From: Karstenula rhodostoma CBS 690.94
Lineage: Eukaryota; Ascomycota; Dothideomycetes; Pleosporales; Didymosphaeriaceae
Direction: 5' to 3'
Length of the DNA stretch: 64,000 nucleotides
Assembly (NCBI GenBank): GCA_010093485.1
Contig: MU001495.1
Location: forward strand, 434,001-498,000
The translations under genes and the position numbers were made by a program. Shown one piece after another: positions 1-9,935 of this stretch. Position 1 is the first letter of the stretch, and every line of letters starts with the position of its first letter. Below the pieces are notes generated by a model. That model was not told the DNA's origin, ran no database searches, and worked only from the letters and a program-made list of their open reading frames with translations.

Positions 1-388
1 TTACACGCTGGGATATGTGGTATCGACTAGGGTGCTATGTCTCGTCCCGACGACATGTTACAACAGAAGAAACCTAGAGGAACAAGACGAAATGAACGAC
101 ACAGTGGAAGGACCAAGGTTGCATACATGTGATGAGTCAAGAATGACCTGCATTATAAATTGTTCGCCTACTCCAGCGTCGCGATAGGAGGAATTAGCGT
201 CGCCACAGGCGCGTGGGTTTGTCCCAAACAGTAAGGTAGAAAGTAGCCAGACCCGCTGTACAACAAGGTCAGACCGTCGTAAAGTCGTCTTCTCGTAATC
301 ATTAAAGTCCGGCAAGGCGTATGGAAGCCCCCCGTGTAATATAAACCAAGAAATGTATGCGTGTCCCACACATGAATAATAATAGACA
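1..388. other. Left-edge spacer, no gene seen
   Basis: Open frames on the minus strand are short (about 100 codons or less) and show no recognisable protein features. The right part is probably the 3' untranslated region of the minus-strand gene that ends at 389. Confidence 0.5.
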
Positions 389-2107
389 TCAGTACCGCAC
401 CACGGGAGGAAGTGCTGCCTCGTCCTGCATCATCACACCCGTCTTGATACCGCCTTTTTCAATCTTCTGCATCCAGTCTTCATCACGCTTCTTTTCTTTC
501 TTGAGCGCCCAAGCGCTAAACACTTTCCTCAGTTTGGACTTGTGCTCTGGCGCCTTGGAGTCATGTGCCGCCGAGACCTGGACTACATTCGGGTAGCCAC
601 TTCGATTAGCGTCGAACGAGCGGTCGGATTGCACTCCATCCGTGCTGATCTTGCGCGAGAAATTGGGCGCAGCGTGGCGAACGTCGGCGCTCGGTCTTGA
701 AATAATATGGCCGTTATGCTGCAATGCGTCCTTGTGGACTTGTAGTTTGAGCTGATCGTCAAGAGACTTTGCACCTGACATGGCCGATATCATGTGGTCA
801 AAGTCCATCGATCGGTCTTCTGGCACTACAACCGTTCTCTTCTGCGCGAACGCCTCCTGGGTAGGTGATTTGACAAGGGGTGAAACGTGTCCGAGAGTAT
901 TCGCGTAGCGGATTGCCAGTGTATCCGACCCGCTTCTCCGGTGATGTTGAAAGGCAGCCGCAGCATAGTTTTGCTGCTGCTGTTGGTCTTGTGTTCGCAT
1001 GAGGGTTGCGATGTGGGCGCCTTGCACCGGAGCCTTTGGTTGATCCTTTGATCGCCCGGGGTCCTTCCACGTGTCCAGGCTAGGTAGTGGTGGTAGCTCA
1101 CGATTGAGATTGAGTTCGCTCTTCTTTTCGTGCTCGACCAGTCCTTTTCGTCCACTCGAGGTGCCAGGTCTGCTGCTGCTGCGAGAGCTGGAATGGTTCA
1201 AACCCCAACTTCGCCATCCTTGCGAGGAACCACTGCTTTTCGGCTGATCGGAAGACTGGCTTCTCAGAGAGGTGTGTGACTGCGCGCGACTGAGGCTCCG
1301 GGATCCGGGAAACATGTACTCTCGGATGCCTGATCGGATGCTCGTTGCGCGACTTGGAGGCTTGTCCGTCGTCTGCGGTCGAGACTGTGGCTGAGCAGCA
1401 AGCTGTTGACGGCGCTTCTCGAGTTCCTGCCGCATCCACTCAGCAGCCTGGGCATCGGCGATAGCCGCAGGATTGTCGCCTTGACGGGATGTGCGTTTGG
1501 AGCTCACGTGCGTCACAGCTACCGAAGTCGGCGCCGTGGAGCCGCTGTACATGTGTGTATCCGTCGACGCAGTAAGTGGAGTTCCAACACTCATGGCATC
1601 GTCGGTATCTGTTTCAGCGCGGACCAAGACGTATCTAGGAGCGTCGGCCGTGGGGGACTTGAGCGGCCGCCTGGCCTCGGTCTCTGATGCTGTGTTCTCG
1701 GTGCCCTCCACCCTCCTCTTTCCAGTGTTGGCTCGCAACGGTAGGTCTGGGTAGCTCTTGGGCGCGGTGGCCGCTCTCTGCGATCCTTTCCGTGCATTGT
1801 GCTCGGGCGGGGCGCCAGTGGGCCGGTGGACTCTGACCTGCGAGTCGTCTGTCCTGTGCTCACTCCGCCTGGTGTGTGGTCCGCGGAAGTCGAGCTTGGG
1901 GTCTGCGTCGGGGATGTCGTGGTCGGAAGGTTTGAAGTTCTGGAGGATGAGGGCGCACGCAGCTCGAAGCTCCTGCTCGGTCTTGGGGTCGATGCGCTGG
2001 CGGCTGATGTAGGCCATATTCACAGAGGTGATACTGTCTTTGGAGGCATGTCTGACGTGCGATGACTTGTCCGCGTGGGTGGGTTCCGCTGGCTTGTCGG
2101 ATCTCAT
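389..2107 (-). CDS. Hypothetical fungal protein, largely disordered, 572 aa
   Basis: A single open frame, started at the ATG at 2107; the frame is open slightly further upstream but only from a GTG. I do not recognise the family. Residues about 30-60 look ordered and helical (PKTEQELRAACALILQNF). Most of the rest is Ser/Thr/Arg/Gln-rich and probably disordered, with a short Gln run near the middle. The last 50 residues are again ordered and basic (KVFSAWALKKEKKRDEDW), ending in a hydrophobic-proline tail. Two conserved-looking ends joined by a long disordered linker are common in fungal signalling or cytoskeletal adaptor proteins, but no function can be assigned. No transmembrane segment or signal peptide is visible. 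No intron is required. The upstream 1.7 kb carries no convincing gene. Confidence 0.75.
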   Translation of the reverse strand: MRSDKPAEPTHADKSSHVRHASKDSITSVNMAYISRQRIDPKTEQELRAACALILQNFKPSDHDIPDADPKLDFRGPHTRRSEHRTDDSQVRVHRPTGAPPEHNARKGSQRAATAPKSYPDLPLRANTGKRRVEGTENTASETEARRPLKSPTADAPRYVLVRAETDTDDAMSVGTPLTASTDTHMYSGSTAPTSVAVTHVSSKRTSRQGDNPAAIADAQAAEWMRQELEKRRQQLAAQPQSRPQTTDKPPSRATSIRSGIREYMFPGSRSLSRAQSHTSLRSQSSDQPKSSGSSQGWRSWGLNHSSSRSSSRPGTSSGRKGLVEHEKKSELNLNRELPPLPSLDTWKDPGRSKDQPKAPVQGAHIATLMRTQDQQQQQNYAAAAFQHHRRSGSDTLAIRYANTLGHVSPLVKSPTQEAFAQKRTVVVPEDRSMDFDHMISAMSGAKSLDDQLKLQVHKDALQHNGHIISRPSADVRHAAPNFSRKISTDGVQSDRSFDANRSGYPNVVQVSAAHDSKAPEHKSKLRKVFSAWALKKEKKRDEDWMQKIEKGGIKTGVMMQDEAALPPVVRY

Positions 2108-3805
2108 AGGCACCTTCTGCTCACTCGTCAGTTATCTCGTGGCATTCCCGCACTGCGGTCGGGTGAGAACTCACGATAGGGGCAAGACTGAAGGAGAAGT
2201 TCCTTCCCATGGCGGGCAGCTGTGACAAGTCGCGGTCCTGGGCGGGTGCTGTTGGTATTGCTGTCGCGAATCCAGCGTCGAAGCGTGGCGTGCGTCGTAC
2301 AGGCTCACGATCTGGGATTAGGAATGGGTGCTGGGCTGACCATGCTCTGGGCTCCCAGGATGACGCGTGGGCGGATGTAGATGGAGAGAGAGAAACAGCG
2401 GCCGACTCGAGCAGAAGACTGGCGGCAGGCGGGCACGAGAAGAGAGACGCTGGAGCCCCAGGCGCGCAGGAGTCGACTCGATAGTTTCAGGTGGCTCCAA
2501 TCAAGACTGGGATGCTCGTTTCGGGCATGAGGTACAGTCTACCAGTGCTGCACCCCAACGCAAGCCAATAGCGCCGGTGGGCCTCGAGGGCGAGGTCTCG
2601 AAGGCCCGGCGCGCCACGGCCTGCAGCAACTCGTTCGCACATGCATACCATGACACGCCACCAAATTTGACACTGCTCATCAGCGGGTCTCGAACGCGCC
2701 GTCTAGGGTCCCATTGCCGCAGCCCGGTTGCGCCGCCCGATTGAGCAGGAACAGCCACACGCCATCGATCCGAAGGAAGGAAGCACCAGGCGCGCACGAC
2801 GGGGCCTCTTGGCCAACGCGTCCCCCGCCTTCCGAGTGACCGCGTCTCGACGGCTGCAACATGCAAGACACGACGGCTTCGTCCAACTGTCAGCCAACGG
2901 CCAACAGCACCATCGACCCATGAACCCGCCGTTTGCATCCGAGCGACGCTCCCACGAAACACGAACCCGCCTGCCAGAGTGGGACTGCGATGAAACAGCA
3001 GCCTCCATCCGGTTCCGCCATCACCACCTGCACGCCCTCGCTCGTCGTCACTCGGTATGCCATGCCTCTCCAAGTCGCCGTCGGGCATGCTTGGCCCCGC
3101 TAGCACTCATCTGCCTGTGACGGTAGGTACCGTGTCTTGTCGACATGATTAACCACGCCAGTCAACCCTAGTCTCGCCACGGTACCACCGAGTTTACATC
3201 TCCGGTGGCTGTAGCGCTATCAAGTAGCACGACTGCATGCCGCGCAAGGCGCACCAACATCAGCGTGGGCCTACTTGAAACAGCACTTTGACCCGGTACA
3301 TCGACTACGTGCAGACGCGGGCTTCTGGTTACCTATGTTCATCCGTGTGGAGCACCTGCTCGGCAAAGAGCGATCCTAGAGCATGTGCTCCAACCAACAG
3401 CAGCTTTGTTTCGGGAGCTCTCCTCCGAGCCAGAAATTTATCAATATCCAGGATATCCACATGTCTGGACAACATAAACCTAGGGCCCTTGATAGCCACG
3501 TGCGTCCAATGCTTCGGGAGCAAGGCTTACAATTCAGACGAATTCGGGCACACAACACCAGTAACACGCAACGCTCCTCACTGGTCAGAACATCACCAGG
3601 TCTCACAGCATAGACTCCTTCGCACTGCCAACGCATTCTCCGCCATGCAAATAGTCATCTTCGATGGGTGCAGCGACCACTGGGCTCGTAGACCCCGAAT
3701 GGACTCGACGGTGCCCAACTCACGCTCCAGTCTCTTATATATGACCCATCTTCACTCTTTAGCTCCGACCGCTCGCACACACAAACTCTATCCACCAACA
3801 AGACA
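2108..3805. other. Intergenic region, GC-rich, no supported gene
   Basis: GC-rich sequence keeps frames open on both strands (for example 2501-3106 on minus, 2728-3120 and 3288-3890 on plus), but none looks like a structured protein. It probably holds the promoter and 5' leader of the minus-strand gene at 389-2107 and the promoter of the plus-strand gene at 3806. Confidence 0.5.
3736..3742 (+). promoter_or_regulatory. TATA-like box upstream of the 3806 gene
   Basis: TATATAT lies 64-70 nt before the ATG at 3806 and is followed by a CT-rich leader, as is usual for fungal promoters. Only its position and composition support it. Confidence 0.4.
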
Positions 3806-4405
3806 ATGCCCAACCTCCAGTTCCCCTCCAACCCCACAAGCTACCGCAATACAGGCTGGCAAATCGCCCTCATGTTCCTTATGGGCCTGAACTACCTCAT
3901 GGACCACGACCCGCGCCACATTCAATATGGAAAAGACCAGCGCGCCAGGCGCAAGGCAGAGAAGCACCATTACAGATCTGGGTTTGTAACGGAACTGCCT
4001 GATGCGGAGGGTAAGCATGACGAGCATACATCCAAACCATCTACTCCCTGCACAACTCGCGAGGAGACCCGACCGCGCAGCCCTTGCTATAGCCCGCCTC
4101 CGGTATCTCGAGATGGGAAAGAAGCATGGCCGTATCCTCGTGGCGCCTCTCATCATAACCCTCGTGTGAACAGACCTGATGAGAAGGCACCCTCAAAGTA
4201 TGCTTCAAAGCCAACGGGTAGATCGCAGATGCGGGATGCGTGGACGAAGATGAGGGCCGTCACGAGGACGCCGTACGAGTACGTCAGGAGAGTCGACGGC
4301 AGGAAGAAACGAGTAACGTTCAACAGGGATGTGCAGTGGTTTGTCTTTGATGTCGATGAGGACGCGCATGATGACTGCGGAAAGGATATGCATGGGCGAC
4401 GTTGA
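3806..4405 (+). CDS. Hypothetical small basic protein, 199 aa
   Basis: A single-exon frame whose ATG has a good context (A at -3, AAGACAATGCC). The first 35 residues include a moderately hydrophobic stretch (WQIALMFLMGLNYLMD) that could be a weak membrane anchor or amphipathic helix. It is followed by a very basic segment (GKDQRARRKAEKHH), a Ser/Pro/Thr-rich middle, and a C-terminal block rich in Arg, Lys, Asp and aromatic residues (KKRVTFNRDVQWFVFDVDED). The family is not recognised and no catalytic motif is seen. A TATA-like box and CT-rich leader immediately upstream support expression. Its short length and lack of recognised relatives leave room for doubt. Confidence 0.55.
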   Translation: MPNLQFPSNPTSYRNTGWQIALMFLMGLNYLMDHDPRHIQYGKDQRARRKAEKHHYRSGFVTELPDAEGKHDEHTSKPSTPCTTREETRPRSPCYSPPPVSRDGKEAWPYPRGASHHNPRVNRPDEKAPSKYASKPTGRSQMRDAWTKMRAVTRTPYEYVRRVDGRKKRVTFNRDVQWFVFDVDEDAHDDCGKDMHGRR

Positions 4406-5346
4406 AGTGGTGGCAGAGAGAGTCTGGCATGCAGGATAAACGCCTGCAGGGCGTAGATTTCCCTCGTCGACTGAGACTTGTGGGAGTCTTGAAAGAGTGG
4501 AGGGATGGAGGAGTGGTCAGGCTACGTTGGTGCTTGCATGTATGCTCATGATTCGCTCAATCACACACACTGCATCTCTTTACGTTTATCTGTAGAAGCT
4601 GCGAGTCGACTTGGTCAAAAGTACGCTGCGTCCTGACTCAACACCAGAGGGGTAAAACAGGAGGCGCCATAATCAATCACACACTGCCTATTATACTCTG
4701 CATCATCTGGCAGATATTCCAATTCAACCATGACGGCTTCCAACTCACCAATCTCTTGCGTGAACGTGACACCGGCGCTTCATCATCAGATCATAGTTCT
4801 GGACACATAAAAGTCTTAATCACCCCAGCCTCACCTATCGACAGCTCGACGAAGCCTTCCCTTACACCCGTCTTCATGTTGACAGAAAAGACGGCCACGG
4901 GCAAAGCACCAAATACAACGTCACGTTCTTCTACGTCCATGGTTCATGCAAAACAGAACGGTGTGCATCTACGGTTGGATGTGGCCAGCATGGTATACCA
5001 AAGCTTCATTGACGAAGAATGGTAGGCTTCTCGTAGAGAATTGCAGCCCTGGTTTGCTCTAGGAGGATACTTTCAACGGCAGTCATAACGCGAAGTTCGG
5101 ACCGTTGCTTTGAGTGCTCCGTTTATGTGGTTGCGCGTACATGATCGCTGTGCATTCTGAGACGAAGCCTACAGTTGTGCATGTGTACGCCAAGAAACAG
5201 CATTCAGGCTGTTGAGGAGAGGCAGATGGGAAGAGGCTGCAACGAGCCGAGAAAAGATGCTGTCATATCGCTATCTTTCATCTTCAGACTCTGCTCGACA
5301 ACAAGAACAGAGGACCCCTGTCGGGACCGACAGTTCATTTCAGCGC
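4406..5346. other. Intergenic region between converging genes
   Basis: This region separates the plus-strand gene ending at 4405 from the minus-strand gene ending at 5347. Short frames (such as 4756-5025 on plus) lack a proper ATG context or family features. Nothing further is supported. Confidence 0.45.
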
Positions 5347-5878
5347 TCACAATCCGCCATGGATGGCAAACGACGACAGGACTAGGACCACGGCACTGAT
5401 GAGACCCCACACAAAGGGAATCCAGGTCGACATCTTAAAGTAGCCAGATTGATACACGCCGCCCAATCTGCCTCGATCAGTACAGCCATCTGCTGACAAC
5501 AACAACACGCATGTACTCACAGTCCTCCGACGATGCTCCCAGCGACCAGGCCCTCCAGCCCCCCGATGATGGCATACAGCAACGGTGTGATCCATATGAT
5601 CTTCCAGTTGCGCCACTGCACAATGCAGGCCCAGGAGGCGACGACCAGATGCATGGCGCCGAAGAACAGGGCGGTCCAGATCAGGGTGAAGCGCCAGATG
5701 TCATCGGGGTCGTAAAGGTAGTATGACACCGAAGCGCTGACAGGGAGCGGCCAGTAGAGCGAAGGCCAGGGAGGTGCTTTGTAGCCCGCAGGAGCGGCGC
5801 TGCCGGTGCGCGTGATGAAGCTGGGCACATAGTGAGTTTGGGCCGAGGGTGCAGGAGCAGCTGGGCGACGTACCTCAT
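5347..5878 (-). CDS. TMEM170-like integral membrane protein, 141 aa, three exons
   Basis: Exons (minus strand): 5874-5878, 5521-5820, 5347-5467, total 426 nt. The introns have donors GTACGT and GTGAGT and acceptors CAG. The protein has an N-terminal Pro/Trp-rich segment (APPWPSLYWPLP) and three hydrophobic helices: around WRFTLIWTALFFGAMHLVV, the Gly-rich ITPLLYAIIGGLEGLVAG, and the C-terminal WIPFVWGLISAVVLVLSS. Order, length and motif spacing match the TMEM170 family, whose animal members act in the endoplasmic reticulum and nuclear envelope. The role in fungi is little characterised. The 5-nt first exon is the weakest part of the model. The same frame stays open upstream to an ATG at 6055, which would add 59 residues. 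The gene is divergent from Pex8, with 268 bp between the start codons. Confidence 0.78.
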
Positions 5879-6146
5879 TTGGGCAGCATAGTCGCGCGGA
5901 CGCACGCTCTGGTGGGCGCGGGAGAAGCTGGGCTCCTCTGGGCGACTGAGCCGATGATGCGTGACGTTCGTGGAAGAGGGAAAACGAAGGCTCGTGTGAA
6001 GACTTGGGTGGGCTCGAGCGTTCCCGAACTTCACCCGAATGCCTCGGCATGCCATCGCGAAGCTTCATGCCAACCACCGCTACGAGTGCATCTGTACAGT
6101 GTTGGTGACACCACTTGCATCCCGAGAGCGCGTTTCGTCTGCCACA

Positions 6147-8300
6147 ATGCCAGCTGATCGCCTGTTGTCGACGCTTCTGCGGTCGCTGCAGACATACACG
6201 GACCAGCAAGACACGCCTCGGTATGCCTGCCCGCCTGCGTGCGACACCCTCCACTAACAGCTTCCCAGGATCCTCGGAACCGCGTCGTCGCTGTTGACAT
6301 CGCTGGGGAACCCGCACAATCTCAGCCTCCTGACATCGCACCTTCTCACCGCGCCTGCGCTCTGGGACCGCCCCGACGGCGTACGGACCCCTCTCCGGCT
6401 ACTCTCCGTCTTCCACACCGCAGTCACAGCCGTTATCAACCACCAGAACGACGTGCGATGGGGCAAAGCTCCCGAGCTGCTGCCCGGACAGACACCCGTT
6501 GGCGGAGGCCTCTCGCTCGACGACTGGGTGCGGGCTGTCGTTGCCGGGGCCGATGAGCGCAGTCAGAGGTGGAAACACCTTGTAACATTGGGGGGGCTGT
6601 TGGTTGCGATAGGGAGCTTGGAAGAGCAGGGCATGGAGCTGTACTGGGCATCTGGGATGAAGAGGAGAGTTGAAACAGCATTGGTACGCGCTACAAACCT
6701 TGCATTGGTCGAGGTTAGGGAAAGATCGCAAGCAGATGGACTCGAGGGCCAGACGATCGTGTTGGTGTTGAATCATGCTTTTGGATGTCTTTCGGACGCA
6801 GAAAAGGCGCTGCTGGACTACGACCTACTCCTTCCGGTGCTCATTGGTACAGCGTTTTTTTCGAATGAAGGATTCCAGTCGGCGTACTTCATGGGAGGTT
6901 TGAATCTGGACATCAAGATGAACGGAGCGAAGCTGGATTGGGATGCCCGTTCAAGTTCGTTTCGCCAAGTTGAGGCCATCATGGCGAGGCCATTGGTGTC
7001 TTCTATGGGACCGTTGTCAAGGATTATCGCGCATGCAGTGGAGAATGTGCGCGATCCATGGGTGATCCAGGCCATGATGGACGATCTGGCAAGCTTCGCC
7101 AGGGCACTCACTACGCAATGGCGACAGATCAACTTCTCCGAGATCGACCCGGCCGAGGAGAACATGTACTTGGAGGAGGAAGCGCTTCATAAGACAGTTC
7201 CGCTGCTTTGGAAACTGCTCAAGGCTGCCTTGTTTGCGACTACCATCACATTGAGGGGAGTCTTGATCCGCACGCTTGGTGACAAGACCTTGGCCGGAGA
7301 CGCTGCGGCACCCGTTATTGCATCACAAACGCTGCAGACCCTCCGACATATGTACTTCATTACATCGAGGCTTGGGCCTGCATCCTTCTCGCAACACACG
7401 TTTGTGTATCTCACTGCGATTGACATACTCTCAGCCTATCCCATGCACGCCGACAAATTCCTGAAATCACTGGCTCCCCCCCAGTTGGGACAGATACCTC
7501 GACATCCACTCGATCGCATATTAGACCTTTACTTCCTCAACACCGCGGAGCACTTCTCATTAGTGCTCTCGACTGCCACGAATGAAGACCTCCTCGTGGC
7601 CTCGGCCGTGCCTTACCTCGCTGCTGGCGGCAACCACAACATGCTACCAATCTTCGAAGCTGCACATAGCGTTATGCTGGCGGTCCTCTCAGCGCCTCAG
7701 TCCGCCGAGATTACCGCGAAACACCTTCCGTTCTACATCGACGCCCTGTTCAGCGTATTCCCGCATAACCTATCACCACGCCAGTTTAGGCTGGCTTTTA
7801 AAACCCTCATGCGAGTCACTGCGCCTCCATCAGCCATTTCAGCATCACATCCAGACCTATCTGCTACCCTAATGGAGCTCGTATACTATCGCGCTCTCAA
7901 TGCTCCAACACAGCCCTTACCGCCAGACGAGACAACCCTCGCGCTACAAGGCTCCGATGCGCCTCCCCCAGCACTGTCCGAGCAGGCTGTGCTTACTCTA
8001 ACACTGCTCGATGCCCTTCCTTTCCTTCCAATTCCACTTCTCGAGGAGTGGATGCCGCTATGCGCGGAGCTGCTCAATCAAATCGACGACTCTGCGATGC
8101 GGGAGACGGTCAGGGCACGCTACTGGGAGGTGCTCGTTAGCGGAGAAATGGACTCGGAGCGCAGCGGGTCTGCCGTGGCGTGGTGGGGGACGCGAGGGGG
8201 GCGCGACATGGTGCTTTTCGGGGGAGAGATGGAACAGCAAGAGCACATGATGAGCGGGGCACTACCGGCTGAGCATACGCCTAGGGAGAGTAAGCTCTGA
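6147..8300 (+). CDS. pex8: Peroxin Pex8, peroxisome matrix protein import, 701 aa
   Basis: Exons 6147-6220 and 6269-8300, with a 48-nt intron (GTATGC...CTAAC...CCAG). The first exon (MPADRLLSTLLRSLQTY...) joins in frame to ILGTASSLLTSL, a start like those of Pezizomycotina Pex8 proteins as I remember them. The protein is an all-helical, HEAT-like repeat protein with no transmembrane helix. It ends in Ser-Lys-Leu, a canonical type 1 peroxisomal targeting signal, as expected because Pex8 is itself an imported intraperoxisomal protein. In yeasts Pex8 links the Pex13/14 docking complex to the RING-finger export complex on the lumenal side. The intact SKL terminus argues that the reading frame is complete. 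The assignment rests on remembered N-terminal similarity, length, helical composition and the PTS1; no alignment was run. Confidence 0.85.
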
Positions 8301-9016
8301 TCTTGGCGCTGGCGAAAGATATGTATGAGCATTTCCGTACTTTCTCAAGTATGTGGCATCGGCAAAGTACGACGGTTGTCATCGAAGAAGGAGATGCGGT
8401 GCTTCCAACGGTCACCGTATCTTTCTACTCAGCCATTCGATCCTCTCTCCGGAGAAACCCGTTCACCACGACATATAGCTGCAACGCGCTATTCACCGTT
8501 TTCAAAACGAAGGTCTACGCCAGCAAGATCAAGCGAACATGCAGAAAAGACTTAGAAGGCCACAAGACACGACCACGTGGCCTCCATAGCGGCGCAGCCA
8601 ACTATGTCATTGCCCTTGCAAGCATGCAACCGGCGAAAACGATCGAGTAGCGCATACGGAAAGTCCTGCAGGGTTGCGTGAGTTGGGATGTCTACGGGTA
8701 GTAGGTATATCGATGCATCCGTTACCTGTGACAAGTGCTGATCTTGAAGATCAGTAATCCGCAATAAAGTTCATGCCGGCTTCATTCAGCAATCTCGAGA
8801 TCGAGCGAAGGGGCCTTCCGAATCCGTATGGGAGCTTTTGTGAGAGAATAGATTCGATCGGTGAGAAGTATCACGCACAGATACTATCAAGGCACGAGTC
8901 ACGCTTCTAGAACTGTTGACGTCCGCCTTGTAATGCTGAGGTTACACAGGACGCTCGGGTGCCTGACACGATTCCATGATGGTGGAATTTTGGTAATATC
9001 TATACAATCTCTGTGA

Positions 9017-9382
9017 ATGACAAGCACGTTCCTCCCCGCATCCCAGCATGCAACCTTCAACTCAAGTAGCGCTCTCACTATGTCACCATTGTTATTGAAG
9101 GTTGTCTTCGGTTACAGCACAGCCCTGGGGCTGTTTATCGTCGCTGCCCCACGAGACCTAGAAGTCGACACGCAACTTTCCGCACCATCGGCTGCAAGCA
9201 CCCAGTCGTCAGCCTATCATGAATCGCAGGCCGAGATTTTCGTGAAACAACTGCCCAAAACACTTTATGCAGTTCCTATCAAGACACAATTCAATCATCG
9301 AGTTCCCGAGCCAACCGGAACGTTACCTTCGTTTCAACGTTGCATGGCACTAAAGACATCAGTACCCACCCCATCGAGCTAA
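9017..9382 (+). CDS. Doubtful small secreted-protein frame
   Basis: From the ATG at 9017 the frame gives 121 aa; from an internal ATG at 9080 it gives 100 aa starting with a signal-peptide-like segment (MSPLLLKVVFGYSTALGLFI followed by VAAP). The remaining 75 or so residues are polar, with a single Cys, and match no family I know. No introns are needed. It could equally be a chance frame in the promoter region of the downstream peroxiredoxin. Confidence 0.25.
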   Translation: MTSTFLPASQHATFNSSSALTMSPLLLKVVFGYSTALGLFIVAAPRDLEVDTQLSAPSAASTQSSAYHESQAEIFVKQLPKTLYAVPIKTQFNHRVPEPTGTLPSFQRCMALKTSVPTPSS

Positions 9383-9492
9383 AGGCATGTAAATCCGCAA
9401 AGTAGATGCTAAATAGGTACATCGCGCGATTCCTCAAACTCACCGAGGTTTACGGTTCGTCCATTACCCGCGTTCGATCTCCTATGCCCTAA

Positions 9493-9602
9493 CGCTTCCT
9501 TACGGGCTGGGTTGCACGGATGTCCCACCCTCTCGTGGAGAAAGCCGCACTTCCTTACAGGTTGGGATGCAAGGATGTCTTAACCTTTCTTAAAAAAAAA
9601 GC
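9493..9602. repeat. Imperfect direct repeat, two units of about 55 bp
   Basis: Unit 1 (about 9493-9545) and unit 2 (about 9546-9602) share CTTCCTTAC, a GGTTG/GGATG block, GGATGTC and an AAAGC/AAAAAGC end. A third partial start (CACGCTTCC) follows. Many differences are C/T or G/A changes. The repeat lies in the promoter region of the peroxiredoxin gene. Confidence 0.55.
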
Positions 9603-9839
9603 CACGCTTCCATTTGCTTTCGGAATGCTGATATGCTGAAAACAGCAATAGCGATGTACTGTTTTCAAGACATCAACCCACCGGCCGCTGCGGAAATGCT
9701 GCGGCAGCTGATCTAACATCAAGTGCGTGCCAGACAATATGGCATCACAATATCTCGCTGCTAGTACTTATAGATACGACTGCCGGATTATTGAGCCGAC
9801 CCCCCCTCCCGCATCATACTCTTGCGCTGAGTTCCACAG

Positions 9840-9846
9840 TATATAT
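9840..9846 (+). promoter_or_regulatory. TATA-like box upstream of the peroxiredoxin
   Basis: TATATAT about 90 nt before the ATG at 9936, downstream of a C-rich tract. Position and composition only. Confidence 0.4.
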
Positions 9847-9935
9847 GCGAACACCTGAACTTGTCGTCGGGCGGGAGAACCCAAATTGAGCAGCTACTGT
9901 TGGCCTTAAATGGTCATCGAGAAGGGTACAGAATC

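Larger units (their letters stand above)
8301..9935. other. Intergenic region between pex8 and the peroxiredoxin
   Basis: It contains a doubtful small secreted-protein frame (9017-9382), an imperfect direct repeat near 9.5 kb, and a TATA-like box at 9840. The frame at 8303-8650 has no protein-like features and overlaps the expected 3' untranslated region of pex8. Confidence 0.5.

Noticed and set aside
2501..3106. 201-codon minus-strand frame
   Set aside because: GC-rich region with both strands open; Arg/Gly/Ser-heavy composition without domain or hydrophobic pattern.
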